From Desulfobacca_B sp046538075 (GTDB taxonomy: Bacteria > Desulfobacterota > Desulfobaccia > Desulfobaccales > Desulfobaccaceae), in contig JBKHJN010000023.1 in the NCBI GenBank assembly GCA_046538075.1, positions 1-44,256 of the forward strand: a DNA stretch of 44,256 nt, read 5' to 3'. Positions 16,509 through 23,929 of the stretch are shown here, piece after piece (the first letter of the stretch is position 1; each line of letters begins with the position of its first letter). The notes below the pieces were generated by a model that saw only the letters and a program-made list of their open reading frames with translations, had not been told where the DNA came from and made no database searches. The position numbers and the translations under genes were made by a program.

Positions 16509-16685
16509 TAGGTCCCAGCCGGCCTGGGCCAGGCCGGCCAGAACCACGATTGATCAAAGCTTTTTACTACTGGCTGGAAAACCTCGACGAAGGGCTCATT
16601 GCCTCCACTTACCATGAAATTTGGCAGGTAAGGGCAGCCGGAAATCAGGAGGAGGGCTAAACCCTCCTCCGGACAAAAATTGGTT

Positions 16686-17018
16686 TTATTTTTTCTCGCG
16701 GGCCGGACGGACGGTGGTCCCAAAGATTTTCAGCTCTGGGGCCAGTTCGCGATGGCGGATGCTGAAGGCCCGCTGCTCAAAAACCTGGGGATTAAAGGCC
16801 TTGGTCAGTTCTACCTCCCGCGGGGTTAAAACATGCACGATGCCATGGTCATCGACAATGGCGAATTCATCCCCTTTGGCCAGACAGGAGGCCACTGTCT
16901 GATCGCCGCGGTGCGTATCCTTGGAGATGCAGAGTAATTTGGCCGCCATGGCGCCAGAGGCGATAAGCATTACAGCTACCAAAGCCAGGGTGAGACCCAA
17001 AATCACTTTTTTCATCAT
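16686..17018 (-). CDS. Secreted/periplasmic protein of unknown function
   Basis: A 110-residue protein with a clear Sec signal peptide (MMKKVILGLTLALVAVML, cleavage probably after SGAMA). The mature part of about 85 residues has two Cys (LLCISKD and VASCLAKGD) that could form a disulfide, then a short beta-rich core (DEFAIVDDHGIVHVLTP) and a basic tail. I do not recognise a family. A strong ribosome site (AAGGAG) sits eight bases before the first ATG. It stands alone, facing away from purF. Confidence 0.7.
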   Translation of the reverse strand: MMKKVILGLTLALVAVMLIASGAMAAKLLCISKDTHRGDQTVASCLAKGDEFAIVDDHGIVHVLTPREVELTKAFNPQVFEQRAFSIRHRELAPELKIFGTTVRPAREKK

Positions 17019-17292
17019 GTCGTTTTCTCCTTAATGGTGGTTTGAACCGATCATCTCTTGTTCCTTGCTCCTGCGACTCGGCCATTATGATCCCGCTGGT
17101 TTGGGGCACCACCTCCTTTTCCGCTTCTGCCGGTTCTCCCCAATGATGAACCGGGGCCGCCGATATCAATAAAGCACCATAGACTGGCCACCTAAAATCC
17201 ACCTTCTCTTTATAATGGTTGCGACTCACAATTTCAACGTATAAAAATAATTATGCTATTATTTGGTATGATAAGAACCGATTTAATGAACA

Positions 17293-17321
17293 TTGACTTG
17301 CCTTTGAAATCCGTCTATATT
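17293..17321 (+). promoter_or_regulatory. Probable purF promoter
   Basis: TTGACT (17293-17298), exactly 17 bases, TATATT (17316-17321). The start point would be near 17328, giving a leader of about 180 bases that includes repeat copy C. Confidence 0.6.
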
Positions 17322-17374
17322 TCGCTTAGACCTGATTGCGCTCTGATCTAGTCAATCTTGCATATTTTCAAGTC

Positions 17375-17482
17375 AGTTATTTTTCCATAAACCCTTAAGG
17401 GGGGTGGGAGGGGAGCTTGAGGGGAGGGCGGGGGGCGGTGGTCCCCTGGCCCTCCCCTCAAATTAACTTTTTAAATGCTCAG
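17375..17482 (-). repeat. MITE-like inverted repeat, copy C (inverted)
   Basis: Read on the minus strand it begins CTGAGCATTTAAAAAGTTAA and proceeds TTTGAGGGGAGGGCC...CCCTCCCCTCAAGCTCCCC, matching copies A and B over the left end and GC-rich core. Its far end is more diverged (…TTTTTCCATAAACCC). It is oriented opposite to copies A and B. Confidence 0.68.
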
Positions 17483-17509
17483 CCGTCTAATTTTTGAGGG
17501 CATCATACT

Positions 17510-18955
17510 CTGCTTAACTTTAATCTCATAAACCGGTCTGGCCCCCGTCCTCGGGAGTACTGCGGCGTCTTCGGCCTCTACGGCCACCCCGAGGCCGCCC
17601 GCCTGACCTACTTCGGCTTATATGCCCTGCAGCACCGGGGTCAGGAATCCTGCGGCATTGTTACCGCGGATGGCCGCCAGGTGCGGCAGCATAAAGGCAT
17701 GGGGCTGGTCTCGGAAGTGTTTCGCCCCCGGGAACTGGAAAAACTCAAGGGGCATCTGGCTATCGGCCATGTCCGCTATTCCACCACCGGGTCGTCGCTG
17801 TTGGTCAACGCCCAACCCTTTGTGGTCCATCATGCCGGTCAGACCATGGCGATCGGGCATAACGGCAATCTGGTCAACGCCCGGGAACTGCGCCAGCGTC
17901 TGGAGCAGCAGGGCTCTATCTTTCAATCCACCATGGATACCGAGGTGATTGTCCACTTGATGGCCCGCCAGCGCGGCGCCCGCCCGGTAGACGCCCTGAT
18001 CGCGGCCTTGAAAGAGGTACGCGGGGCTTATTCCCTGATCTTCATGACCAAAGACCAGGTGATCGGGACCCGGGACCCGCACGGCTTTAGGCCCCTGTGC
18101 CTGGGCCAGTTGAACGGCAGCCCAGTATTGGCCTCTGAAACCTGTGCCCTGGACCTGGTGGAGGCCGAATATGTCCGGGATGTGGCCCCCGCCGAAATCG
18201 TCGTCCTGGACCAGGCCGGGGTGCACTCCTTTAGCCTGGGAGCGGCGCCCGCCAGTGCCTATTGCATCTTTGAGTTTATCTATTTTGCCCGTCCCGACAG
18301 CCGAATCTTTGGCCACAATGTTTATCAGATGCGCAAACGGCTGGGGGCCTGTCTGGCTCAGGAACATCCCCTCCAGGCTGATCTGGTGATGCCCTTTCCC
18401 GATTCCGGCACCTATGCCGCTCTGGGTTATGCCGAAGCCTCTGGTATACCACTCGAAATGGGGGTAATTCGCAATCACTACGTGGGCCGCACCTTTATCC
18501 AGCCCACCCAGAGCATGCGGGATTTCTCAGTGCGGGTCAAACTCAACCCGGTTCGGGAGCTCCTTAAAGGAAAACGGGTCATCGTCGTAGAGGATTCGAT
18601 CATCCGGGGCACCACCTCCCGGACCCGGGTGAAAACCCTGCGCCAGGCCGGGGCCCGGGAGGTCAGCCTGGTGGTGAGCTGCCCGCCGCACCGCTTTCCC
18701 TGTTATTATGGCATTGACTTCTCCAGCCGCGGGGAATTGATCGGGGCCCATAAGAATATCGACGAGATCCGGGATTTTTTGGGGCTGGATTATTTAGGTT
18801 ATCTCAGCCTGGAGGGGATGCTGGCCGCCACCCAGATGGACCCCCAGGGCTTCTGCCTGGCCTGCTTTAACGGCCACTATCCGGTGGAACTGACCAGCGA
18901 TTTCTCCAAGACCTGTTTTGAAAGCGGGGCCCCGGCTGATAGCGTCGGCGGGTAA
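17510..18955 (+). CDS. purF: Amidophosphoribosyltransferase
   Basis: The first committed enzyme of purine synthesis, moving the glutamine amide to PRPP. The frame upstream of GTG 17681 already encodes EYCGVFGLYGHPEAARLTYF and YALQHRGQESCGI, including the essential N-terminal Cys nucleophile (codon 17561), so translation must start earlier. The only open stretch is from the stop near 17495, and it lacks ATG, GTG or TTG. CTG at 17510, nine bases after GAGGG, is the best candidate and would leave a 17-residue propeptide. Other features: PRPP loop VVEDSIIRGTTS and C-terminal CLACFNGHYP, a B. subtilis-type Fe-S ligand pair. With this start the length is 481 residues. Confidence 0.9.
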   Translation: MLNFNLINRSGPRPREYCGVFGLYGHPEAARLTYFGLYALQHRGQESCGIVTADGRQVRQHKGMGLVSEVFRPRELEKLKGHLAIGHVRYSTTGSSLLVNAQPFVVHHAGQTMAIGHNGNLVNARELRQRLEQQGSIFQSTMDTEVIVHLMARQRGARPVDALIAALKEVRGAYSLIFMTKDQVIGTRDPHGFRPLCLGQLNGSPVLASETCALDLVEAEYVRDVAPAEIVVLDQAGVHSFSLGAAPASAYCIFEFIYFARPDSRIFGHNVYQMRKRLGACLAQEHPLQADLVMPFPDSGTYAALGYAEASGIPLEMGVIRNHYVGRTFIQPTQSMRDFSVRVKLNPVRELLKGKRVIVVEDSIIRGTTSRTRVKTLRQAGAREVSLVVSCPPHRFPCYYGIDFSSRGELIGAHKNIDEIRDFLGLDYLGYLSLEGMLAATQMDPQGFCLACFNGHYPVELTSDFSKTCFESGAPADSVGG

Positions 18956-19058
18956 GGCGAATGTAACCAGCTCCTACTCCCTGGCCTCGGAGAATACCGT
19001 AAATACCCCGAGTTACTTGCCCAGATAGAGGAGAAAATGGTGGTTTAGTAATAGCCAT

Positions 19059-19247
19059 CTAAAATTTGGGTAACAGCCCGGCTTGTTTGCATATTTCGTT
19101 TGCGGTAATTCGATCCAGACTTTTGTGCCTTTTCACCGGCACGGTTTTAATTCCGTTAATATAAATCGAATGCTTCGCGCCTTCTCGTATTTGATTAAAG
19201 CCATTCTCCTCGAGATACCGAATCAGATCACGCCGCTTGGCCGACAT
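19059..19247 (-). CDS. hicA: HicA mRNA interferase toxin
   Basis: A 62-residue HicA (YcfA-like) toxin with the dsRBD-like fold. It has the characteristic start SAKRRDLIRYLEENGF and the catalytic His in GAKHSIYI (H26), and ends in ITANEICKQAGL, all standard. It cleaves mRNA when HicB is lost. Its start lies inside the end of hicB (20-base overlap), so antitoxin is translated first, the reverse of the classical hicA-hicB order. Confidence 0.9.
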   Translation of the reverse strand: MSAKRRDLIRYLEENGFNQIREGAKHSIYINGIKTVPVKRHKSLDRITANEICKQAGLLPKF

Positions 19248-19467
19248 CGTCGATGTTGACCGGAACCTGTTCGATTAAGGCGTTGCCCAGGGGTATTTCC
19301 TTGCTTTGCTGCCGGTAGGCTAAAACCATTTCTTTCAGGGCATCCCTTAACAGCGCCCGGCAATCTTCCAGGGTTTTGCCCTCGGTAACCACCTCCGGCC
19401 ATTCAACAAGCTGGCCCATATAACCGGAGTCAATTTTCGTATACTTCGCCGTAAAACTTATTAACAA
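19228..19467 (-). CDS. hicB: HicB antitoxin
   Basis: A 79-residue HicB with the partially degraded RNase H-like N-domain (FTAKYTKIDSGYMGQLVEWPEVVTEGKTLEDC), which is the usual family sequence, and a helical segment LRDALKEMVLAYRQQ. The C-terminus is short, without an obvious helix-turn-helix. I choose the TTG at 19467 because AGGAGG sits five bases upstream and the family homology begins there. A longer frame from ATG 19533 has no ribosome site. It neutralises the overlapping hicA product. Confidence 0.87.
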   Translation of the reverse strand: MLISFTAKYTKIDSGYMGQLVEWPEVVTEGKTLEDCRALLRDALKEMVLAYRQQSKEIPLGNALIEQVPVNIDDVGQAA

Positions 19468-19618
19468 TTTCCCCTCCTGCCGAATGCTGATGAAACTATA
19501 AACATTTTTGCCGGTTGCAGGGGTTAAGGACAATATCCTAAATTATATCTCTTTCTTTTCGCCCCGGTTATTGCAATTTTTCAGAGGCGGGGAAGCCCCG
19601 CCCCTCTCAATAGCCAGT

Positions 19619-20512
19619 TTATACTATACCCGCGGCGTGTTTGGCTGCCATCACGGTATTGCTCATCAGCATGGTGATGGTCATGGGGCCGACACCGCCG
19701 GGCACCGGGGTGATGCAGCCGGCCTTTTCCTTGACCTCGTCAAAATCAACATCGCCGCACAGCTTGGCCTTGCCGGATTCGGTGACGCCGATGCGGTTGA
19801 CGCCGACGTCGATGACGCAGGCTCCTTCTTTGACCCAGTCGCCTTTGACATACTTGGGGACTCCGGCCGCCACTACTAGGATATCGGCCCGCCGGCAATG
19901 CTCGATGATCTTCTCCTGAGGCGTGCCGGTATGCACCACGGTTACAGTGGCGTTGGCCCCCGGGGCCTTCTGCAGCATGATATTGACCATGGGTTTGCCG
20001 ACGATGTTGGAGCGCCCTACCACCACCAGTTCTTTGCCTTTGGGGTCGCCATAGCCCCGATTGATCAGCTCTTTACAGCCCGCCGGGGTGCAGGGCAGGA
20101 AGATGCCGGTGCCAATGCACAACCGCCCGACATTGACCGGATGGAAGGCATCCACGTCTTTATCGGGGTCGATAGCATAAAGCACCTTGTTGGAGTCGAT
20201 GTGTTTGGGGAGAGGCAATTGGACCAAAATTCCGTGAATCTTGGGGTCCTTGTTATATTTATCGATCAGGGCCAGAAGTTGTTCTTCGGTAATATCGGGG
20301 GACTGATTGTCCTGGATAGAGTAAAACCCCAGTTCATGGGAGGTTTTCTGCTTGGCGGTAACATAACTGACCGAGGCCGGGTCCTCCCCGACCAGAATGG
20401 TTACCAGACCCGGGGTGACATTATGTTTGGATTTTAGCTCCTCTACCTCTTTTTTTAATTCCTCCCGGATCTGTGCTGCTACTTCGGCACCTTTTATCAG
20501 CTTGGCGGTCAT
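19619..20512 (-). CDS. folD: Methylenetetrahydrofolate dehydrogenase / methenyl-THF cyclohydrolase
   Basis: A 297-residue bifunctional enzyme interconverting methylene-, methenyl- and formyl-tetrahydrofolate. Visible motifs are the catalytic region SYVTAKQKTSHELG (essential Tyr and Lys), VQLPLPKHID, VVVGRSNIVGKPM (NADP loop) and PGGVGPMTITML. In an anaerobe with formate dehydrogenase it would serve C1 supply or the Wood-Ljungdahl methyl branch. It is a single gene, with a GGAG ribosome site upstream of 20512. Confidence 0.96.
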   Translation of the reverse strand: MTAKLIKGAEVAAQIREELKKEVEELKSKHNVTPGLVTILVGEDPASVSYVTAKQKTSHELGFYSIQDNQSPDITEEQLLALIDKYNKDPKIHGILVQLPLPKHIDSNKVLYAIDPDKDVDAFHPVNVGRLCIGTGIFLPCTPAGCKELINRGYGDPKGKELVVVGRSNIVGKPMVNIMLQKAPGANATVTVVHTGTPQEKIIEHCRRADILVVAAGVPKYVKGDWVKEGACVIDVGVNRIGVTESGKAKLCGDVDFDEVKEKAGCITPVPGGVGPMTITMLMSNTVMAAKHAAGIV

Positions 20513-20578
20513 GAAAGAATTCTCCTTTCCTTGTTCTTTTTTTCATTAATAGCAACAAATTTCCCCCCGCGTCAACCG

Positions 20579-20622
20579 AAAAAAAAGCCTTGATATTCGG
20601 TTCAGCTCGGAGAAATCAAGGG
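20579..20622 (-). terminator. Rho-independent terminator of the small lipoprotein gene
   Basis: Read on the minus strand, CCTTGAT (20621-20615) pairs with ATCAAGG (20594-20588), followed by C and eight U residues (20586-20579). It lies just upstream of folD and would insulate it from the lipoprotein transcript. A second hairpin, GAGGCCCG...CGGGCCTC at 20650-20690, lies between this terminator and the gene. Confidence 0.7.
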
Positions 20623-20725
20623 ATGGCTGACATGGACAGAATGGAACTGAGGCCCGTCTCCGGAACCTATACCCGGACCGGGCCTCTACGCAAAGACGAG
20701 CCTAGACGAATTTCCCTAAACTTTG

Positions 20726-20932
20726 CTATTCGCTTTTGGGCTGTTCTGCAGGCTTTTCCTCTGCGGGTTCGGCCGGTTCCGGGGCCGCCGGCGGTTCGGC
20801 CGGTTTAGACGGTTCCATGACTGCCGGCTTCTCAGCCTCTGGTTTTTCCGCCGCCTGCTGCTGGCATCCCATAGTTAAAGGCAAGACAGACAGATATAAC
20901 ACTGCAAATAATAACGCCAGAATTTTTCGCAT
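20726..20932 (-). CDS. Small Pro/Glu/Ala-rich lipoprotein
   Basis: A 68-residue lipoprotein. The signal peptide MRKILALLFAVLYLSVLP ends in the lipobox LTMGC, with Cys23 as lipidation site. The mature 46 residues are a low-complexity run of Glu, Pro, Ala and Lys (AAEKPEAEKPAVMEP and similar), likely extended and exposed in the periplasm as a spacer. No enzymatic domain. It has its own promoter (20956-20985), a GGAG ribosome site and a terminator, so it is a genuine monocistronic gene despite its size. Confidence 0.72.
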   Translation of the reverse strand: MRKILALLFAVLYLSVLPLTMGCQQQAAEKPEAEKPAVMEPSKPAEPPAAPEPAEPAEEKPAEQPKSE

Positions 20933-20955
20933 ATCCTATCTCCTTTTTTTATGGT

Positions 20956-20985
20956 AGTGTAATCGGGTTTCTCTCAGCCTGTCAA
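20956..20985 (-). promoter_or_regulatory. Promoter of the small lipoprotein gene
   Basis: On the minus strand TTGACA (20985-20980), an 18-base spacer and TACACT (20961-20956), about 25 bases before the start codon. Confidence 0.6.
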
Positions 20986-21149
20986 CACTGATCGAAAAAA
21001 TTTTCTTTTATTAAACAATATTAATAAATATTTTACAATCATAAATTTATTTCCCTAAGGATTTTATCTCTTCAGAAGTGGAGCATCCGGATGTCTTGGC
21101 TCCTGGTTGACAAGCATTAGTCAAGCGGGCAAAATGATTTGGAAATAAG

Positions 21150-21905
21150 ATGATGTCAGAACCGACCAGTGATTGGGGAAAACATATAGAACGGATGTTC
21201 TCCGAGATCGTCCCCTGGTATGATCGGCTGAATCGCCTCCTCAGCCTTAGGCGAGATGTTGGGTGGCGGCGGTCTTTGGTTCGGGGACTGAATCTCCCCC
21301 CATCCCCGCGGGTGCTGGATCTGGCGGCCGGGACCCTGGACGTTGCCCTGGAACTGACCCGCTGCTGCGGTCCAGGGCAGTTCGTAGCCGTAGATTTCAG
21401 CCTGGCCATGCTGCGCCAGGGCCAGGCCAAATTAGCCGCTTCCCCCACCCCGGTCTCTATCCGGTTGATTGCCGCTGACGCTTATGCCCTGCCCTTCCGG
21501 GACGAACAATTTGATGCGGTGACCATGGCCTTTGGCATCCGCAATCTCTTGGACCGCCCGGCGGCCTTGCAGGAGATCAGGCGTATTTTGCAACCCGGGG
21601 GCAAAATAGCCATCCTGGAGTTCGTGCCGCCTCAAACCGGTTATTTCCTGGTGCTCTATCGTTTTTATTTGCATAACATTTTACCCCTGCTGGCCCGCCT
21701 GCTGTCGCCCCTGGGATTTGCCTACCGCTATTTGGTGGAATCGATCGGCAACTTTCCCTCGGCCCCGGAGTTTGGCCAACAGCTACAGCAGGCTGGCTTC
21801 GAGGGGGTCCAGAGCCAACCCCTGACCCGGGGCGTGGCCTACCTGTTTTATGGACGCAAACCTCTGGTTCAGCAACAGTTGCGACCGGCGAAGGAGATAA
21901 ATTAG
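21150..21905 (+). CDS. menG: Demethylmenaquinone methyltransferase (UbiE/MenG family)
   Basis: A 251-residue SAM-dependent C-methyltransferase for the last step of menaquinone synthesis. Family motifs are the N-terminal MFSEIVPWYDRLNRLLSL, SAM motif I VLDLAAGTLDVALEL (normally AAGTGD, so one Gly is Leu here), AVDFSLAML, VTMAFGIRNL and GGKIAILEFVPP. Two ATGs at 21150 and 21153 are equivalent; no strong ribosome site is visible. Menaquinone rather than ubiquinone is assumed because the host appears anaerobic. Confidence 0.9.
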   Translation: MMSEPTSDWGKHIERMFSEIVPWYDRLNRLLSLRRDVGWRRSLVRGLNLPPSPRVLDLAAGTLDVALELTRCCGPGQFVAVDFSLAMLRQGQAKLAASPTPVSIRLIAADAYALPFRDEQFDAVTMAFGIRNLLDRPAALQEIRRILQPGGKIAILEFVPPQTGYFLVLYRFYLHNILPLLARLLSPLGFAYRYLVESIGNFPSAPEFGQQLQQAGFEGVQSQPLTRGVAYLFYGRKPLVQQQLRPAKEIN

Positions 21906-21928
21906 GCAGGAATAGTTGATTATAAAAA

Positions 21929-22005
21929 TGGTCGGGACGACTGGATTTGAACCAGCGACCCCAGCGTCCCGAACGCTGTGCTCTACCAGGCTGAGCCACG
22001 TCCCG
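21929..22005 (-). tRNA. tRNA-Pro (CGG)
   Basis: A complete cloverleaf with encoded CCA (plus-strand TGG at 21929-21931). The acceptor stem is CGGGACG / CGTCCCG, and the anticodon stem-loop CAGCG-TTCGGGA-CGCTG gives anticodon CGG, reading CCG. The length is 77 bases. The 5' end resembles the enterobacterial proK-type sequence. Confidence 0.92.
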
Positions 22006-22013
22006 ACTATTTG

Positions 22014-22042
22014 AATTTACTTGAAGCCCATGGACTTGGCAA
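22014..22042 (-). promoter_or_regulatory. Promoter of tRNA-Pro
   Basis: On the minus strand TTGCCA (22042-22037), 17 bases, TAAATT (22019-22014), eight bases before the mature 5' end. Confidence 0.55.
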
Positions 22043-22109
22043 GAAAAAATTAATCCAGCCACCGGCCTCCCACTTGTCTTCTCCGGTAGTATATGGTAGA
22101 TGGAAGGGC

Positions 22110-23768
22110 ATGCAGCGACAACCGGACAATATTCGGAGGTTTAAGACCAGCGGTTTGGCAGTAATATTTCTCTTGGCGTTGCTTGGCGCCTGCCAGCCAC
22201 CGGGAGAGGAACCCCAGCGCTATGGGGGTCCAGATACCGGCCCGGCCTATGGCGATATCCTTATCGATGGCTCCATTGGGGACGCCAGCAACCTCATCCC
22301 GCCTCTGGCCTCGGATGCCGCGTCGCATGGCATTTGCAGCCTGATCTATAATGGCCTGGTTAAATATGACGGCGATCTGAATCTGGTCGGAGATCTGGCC
22401 GAAAGTTGGGAGATTGCCCCTGATGGCCTGACCATTACCTTTAAGCTGCGCCCCGGGGTCAAGTGGCATGACGGGACGCCGTTTACGGCTCACGATGTCT
22501 TGTTCACTTACCAGGTAATGGTAGACCCCAAGACCCCGACGGCCTACTCCGGGGATTATCAACAGGTCAAAAAGGCCGAGGTCTTGGACGATCTCACCTT
22601 CCGGGTAACTTATCCGCGGCCCTTTGCCCCCGCCTTGAACAGTTGGGGGTTGGCGATCCTGCCCCGCCATCTTTTGGAAGGTAAAGATATTATTCAATCA
22701 CCCCTGAGCCGTCACCCGATCGGCACCGGACCGTACATATTCCAGAAATGGCAGACCGGCGATCGGATAATCCTCACTCAAAATCCCCACTATTTTGAGG
22801 GGCGGCCTTATCTGAACGGCTATATCAACTTGATCATTCCGGATCCAGCCACCATGTTCCTGCAGTTGAAAGCCGGCAAGATCGACCGCATGAGTCTGAC
22901 CCCGCTGCAATACCGACGTCAGACCGAATTTCCTCGCTTTAAGGAGATGTATAATAAATATAGATATGTATCTTTTTCATATACATATCTAGGCTACAAC
23001 CTCACCGACCCCCGTTTTGCGGATGCCCGGGTGCGGCGGGCCCTGACCCATGCCATCAACAAACATGAAATCATCGATGGCGTGCTGTTGGGGCTGGGGC
23101 AGGTAGCTACCGGACCCTACAAGCCTGGCACCTGGTTTTATAATCCGGAAGTGCCCCAATTCCCTTATGATCCTGAAAAGGCCACGACCCTCCTGGCCGC
23201 GGCCGGTTGGCAGCCCAATTCTCAGGGAATGCTGGAGAAAGACGGACAGCCCTTTGAGTTCACCATTCTGACCAACCAAGGCAACACCATTCGGGCCCAA
23301 GCCGCCGAGATTATCCAACGGCGTCTGAAAGAAATCGGTATCCAGGTAAAAATCCGTACGGTGGAATGGGCAGCTTTTCTAAAGGAATTTATCAACAAGA
23401 GCCGGTTCGAGGCCGTACTGTTGGGCTGGACCACCGGCCAGGACCCGGATGTCTTTGATATCTGGCATTCCTCCAAAGTCCGGCCCGGAGAGTTGAATTT
23501 TATTCATTATCAGAACCGCCAGGTAGATAACCTGTTGGAGAAAGGCCGCCATACTTTCGACCGCCAGCAGCGGCAACAATATTACTTTAAATTCCAGGAA
23601 ATTCTGGCCCGGGACCAGCCTTATACCTTTCTGTTCGTGCCAGACGCCCTGCCGGTCGTGCACCGCCGCTTCCGGGGGATCAAACCCGCCCCAGCCGGGA
23701 TTGACTACAACTTTATCAAATGGTACGTGCCCCAGGCTGAACAGAAATACACTTATTCACTAGATTAA
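22110..23768 (+). CDS. Extracellular oligopeptide-binding lipoprotein (SBP family 5)
   Basis: A 552-residue solute-binding protein of peptide/nickel ABC importers. The start ATG 22110 gives a lipoprotein signal peptide ending in LALLGAC (Cys28); the longer frame upstream runs through the tRNA gene and is not used. Family segments: LAESWEIAPDGLTITFKLRP, VKWHDGTPFTAHDVLFT, GTGPYIFQKW, RALTHAINKHEII and the C-terminal lobe with LGWTTGQDPDVF. No permease or ATPase genes are adjacent, so it either works with a distant transporter or is an orphan receptor. Confidence 0.9.
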   Translation: MQRQPDNIRRFKTSGLAVIFLLALLGACQPPGEEPQRYGGPDTGPAYGDILIDGSIGDASNLIPPLASDAASHGICSLIYNGLVKYDGDLNLVGDLAESWEIAPDGLTITFKLRPGVKWHDGTPFTAHDVLFTYQVMVDPKTPTAYSGDYQQVKKAEVLDDLTFRVTYPRPFAPALNSWGLAILPRHLLEGKDIIQSPLSRHPIGTGPYIFQKWQTGDRIILTQNPHYFEGRPYLNGYINLIIPDPATMFLQLKAGKIDRMSLTPLQYRRQTEFPRFKEMYNKYRYVSFSYTYLGYNLTDPRFADARVRRALTHAINKHEIIDGVLLGLGQVATGPYKPGTWFYNPEVPQFPYDPEKATTLLAAAGWQPNSQGMLEKDGQPFEFTILTNQGNTIRAQAAEIIQRRLKEIGIQVKIRTVEWAAFLKEFINKSRFEAVLLGWTTGQDPDVFDIWHSSKVRPGELNFIHYQNRQVDNLLEKGRHTFDRQQRQQYYFKFQEILARDQPYTFLFVPDALPVVHRRFRGIKPAPAGIDYNFIKWYVPQAEQKYTYSLD

Positions 23769-23812
23769 GGCCTTATTGCCCTACGCCGGGCAATACCGGC
23801 GCCAGGCCCTTT
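23767..23812 (+). terminator. Possible terminator after the peptide-binding protein gene
   Basis: A compound hairpin right after the stop: inner stem TTGCCC / GGGCAA (23776-23793) and outer AGGCC-type pairing, followed by only a short T run (CCCTTTGG). Confidence 0.35.
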
Positions 23813-23929
23813 GGTCCGCCCAGGTTGAGGCCGTGAACATAGTAATTGCAATGTTAATCAATTTATGTTAATAATTAAATAGGTTATACCTAACGTAGCT
23901 ACCGCTCGGCTAAGGAAGTAAACTTTTAG

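Larger units (their letters stand above)
17019..17509. other. Intergenic region upstream of purF
   Basis: No supported gene. A reading frame on the minus strand (17229 inward) overlaps the secreted-protein gene and has no family features. The region holds the probable purF promoter at 17293-17321 and an inverted copy of the MITE-like repeat at 17375-17482, which would lie in the purF leader transcript and could fold into a strong hairpin. Confidence 0.5.

Noticed and set aside
16346..16660. A 104-residue plus-strand frame after carB
   Set aside because: Its first half is Pro/Arg-rich and overlaps the better-supported 54-residue Cys-rich ORF in another frame. It has no family match that I can see and no ribosome site of its own.
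16867..17229. A minus-strand frame of 120 residues upstream of the secreted protein
   Set aside because: More than a third overlaps the secreted-protein gene out of frame, and it has no signal, motif or ribosome site. The N-terminal part could in principle be a short peptide, but nothing supports it.
17322..17509. Purine riboswitch in the purF leader
   Set aside because: I looked for the conserved purine aptamer loops and three-way junction and did not find them; the leader is dominated by the repeat element.
21978..22109. Upstream extension of the peptide-binding protein
   Set aside because: It would begin inside the tRNA-Pro gene on the opposite strand and put 44 hydrophilic residues before the signal peptide; ATG 22110 gives a proper lipoprotein.
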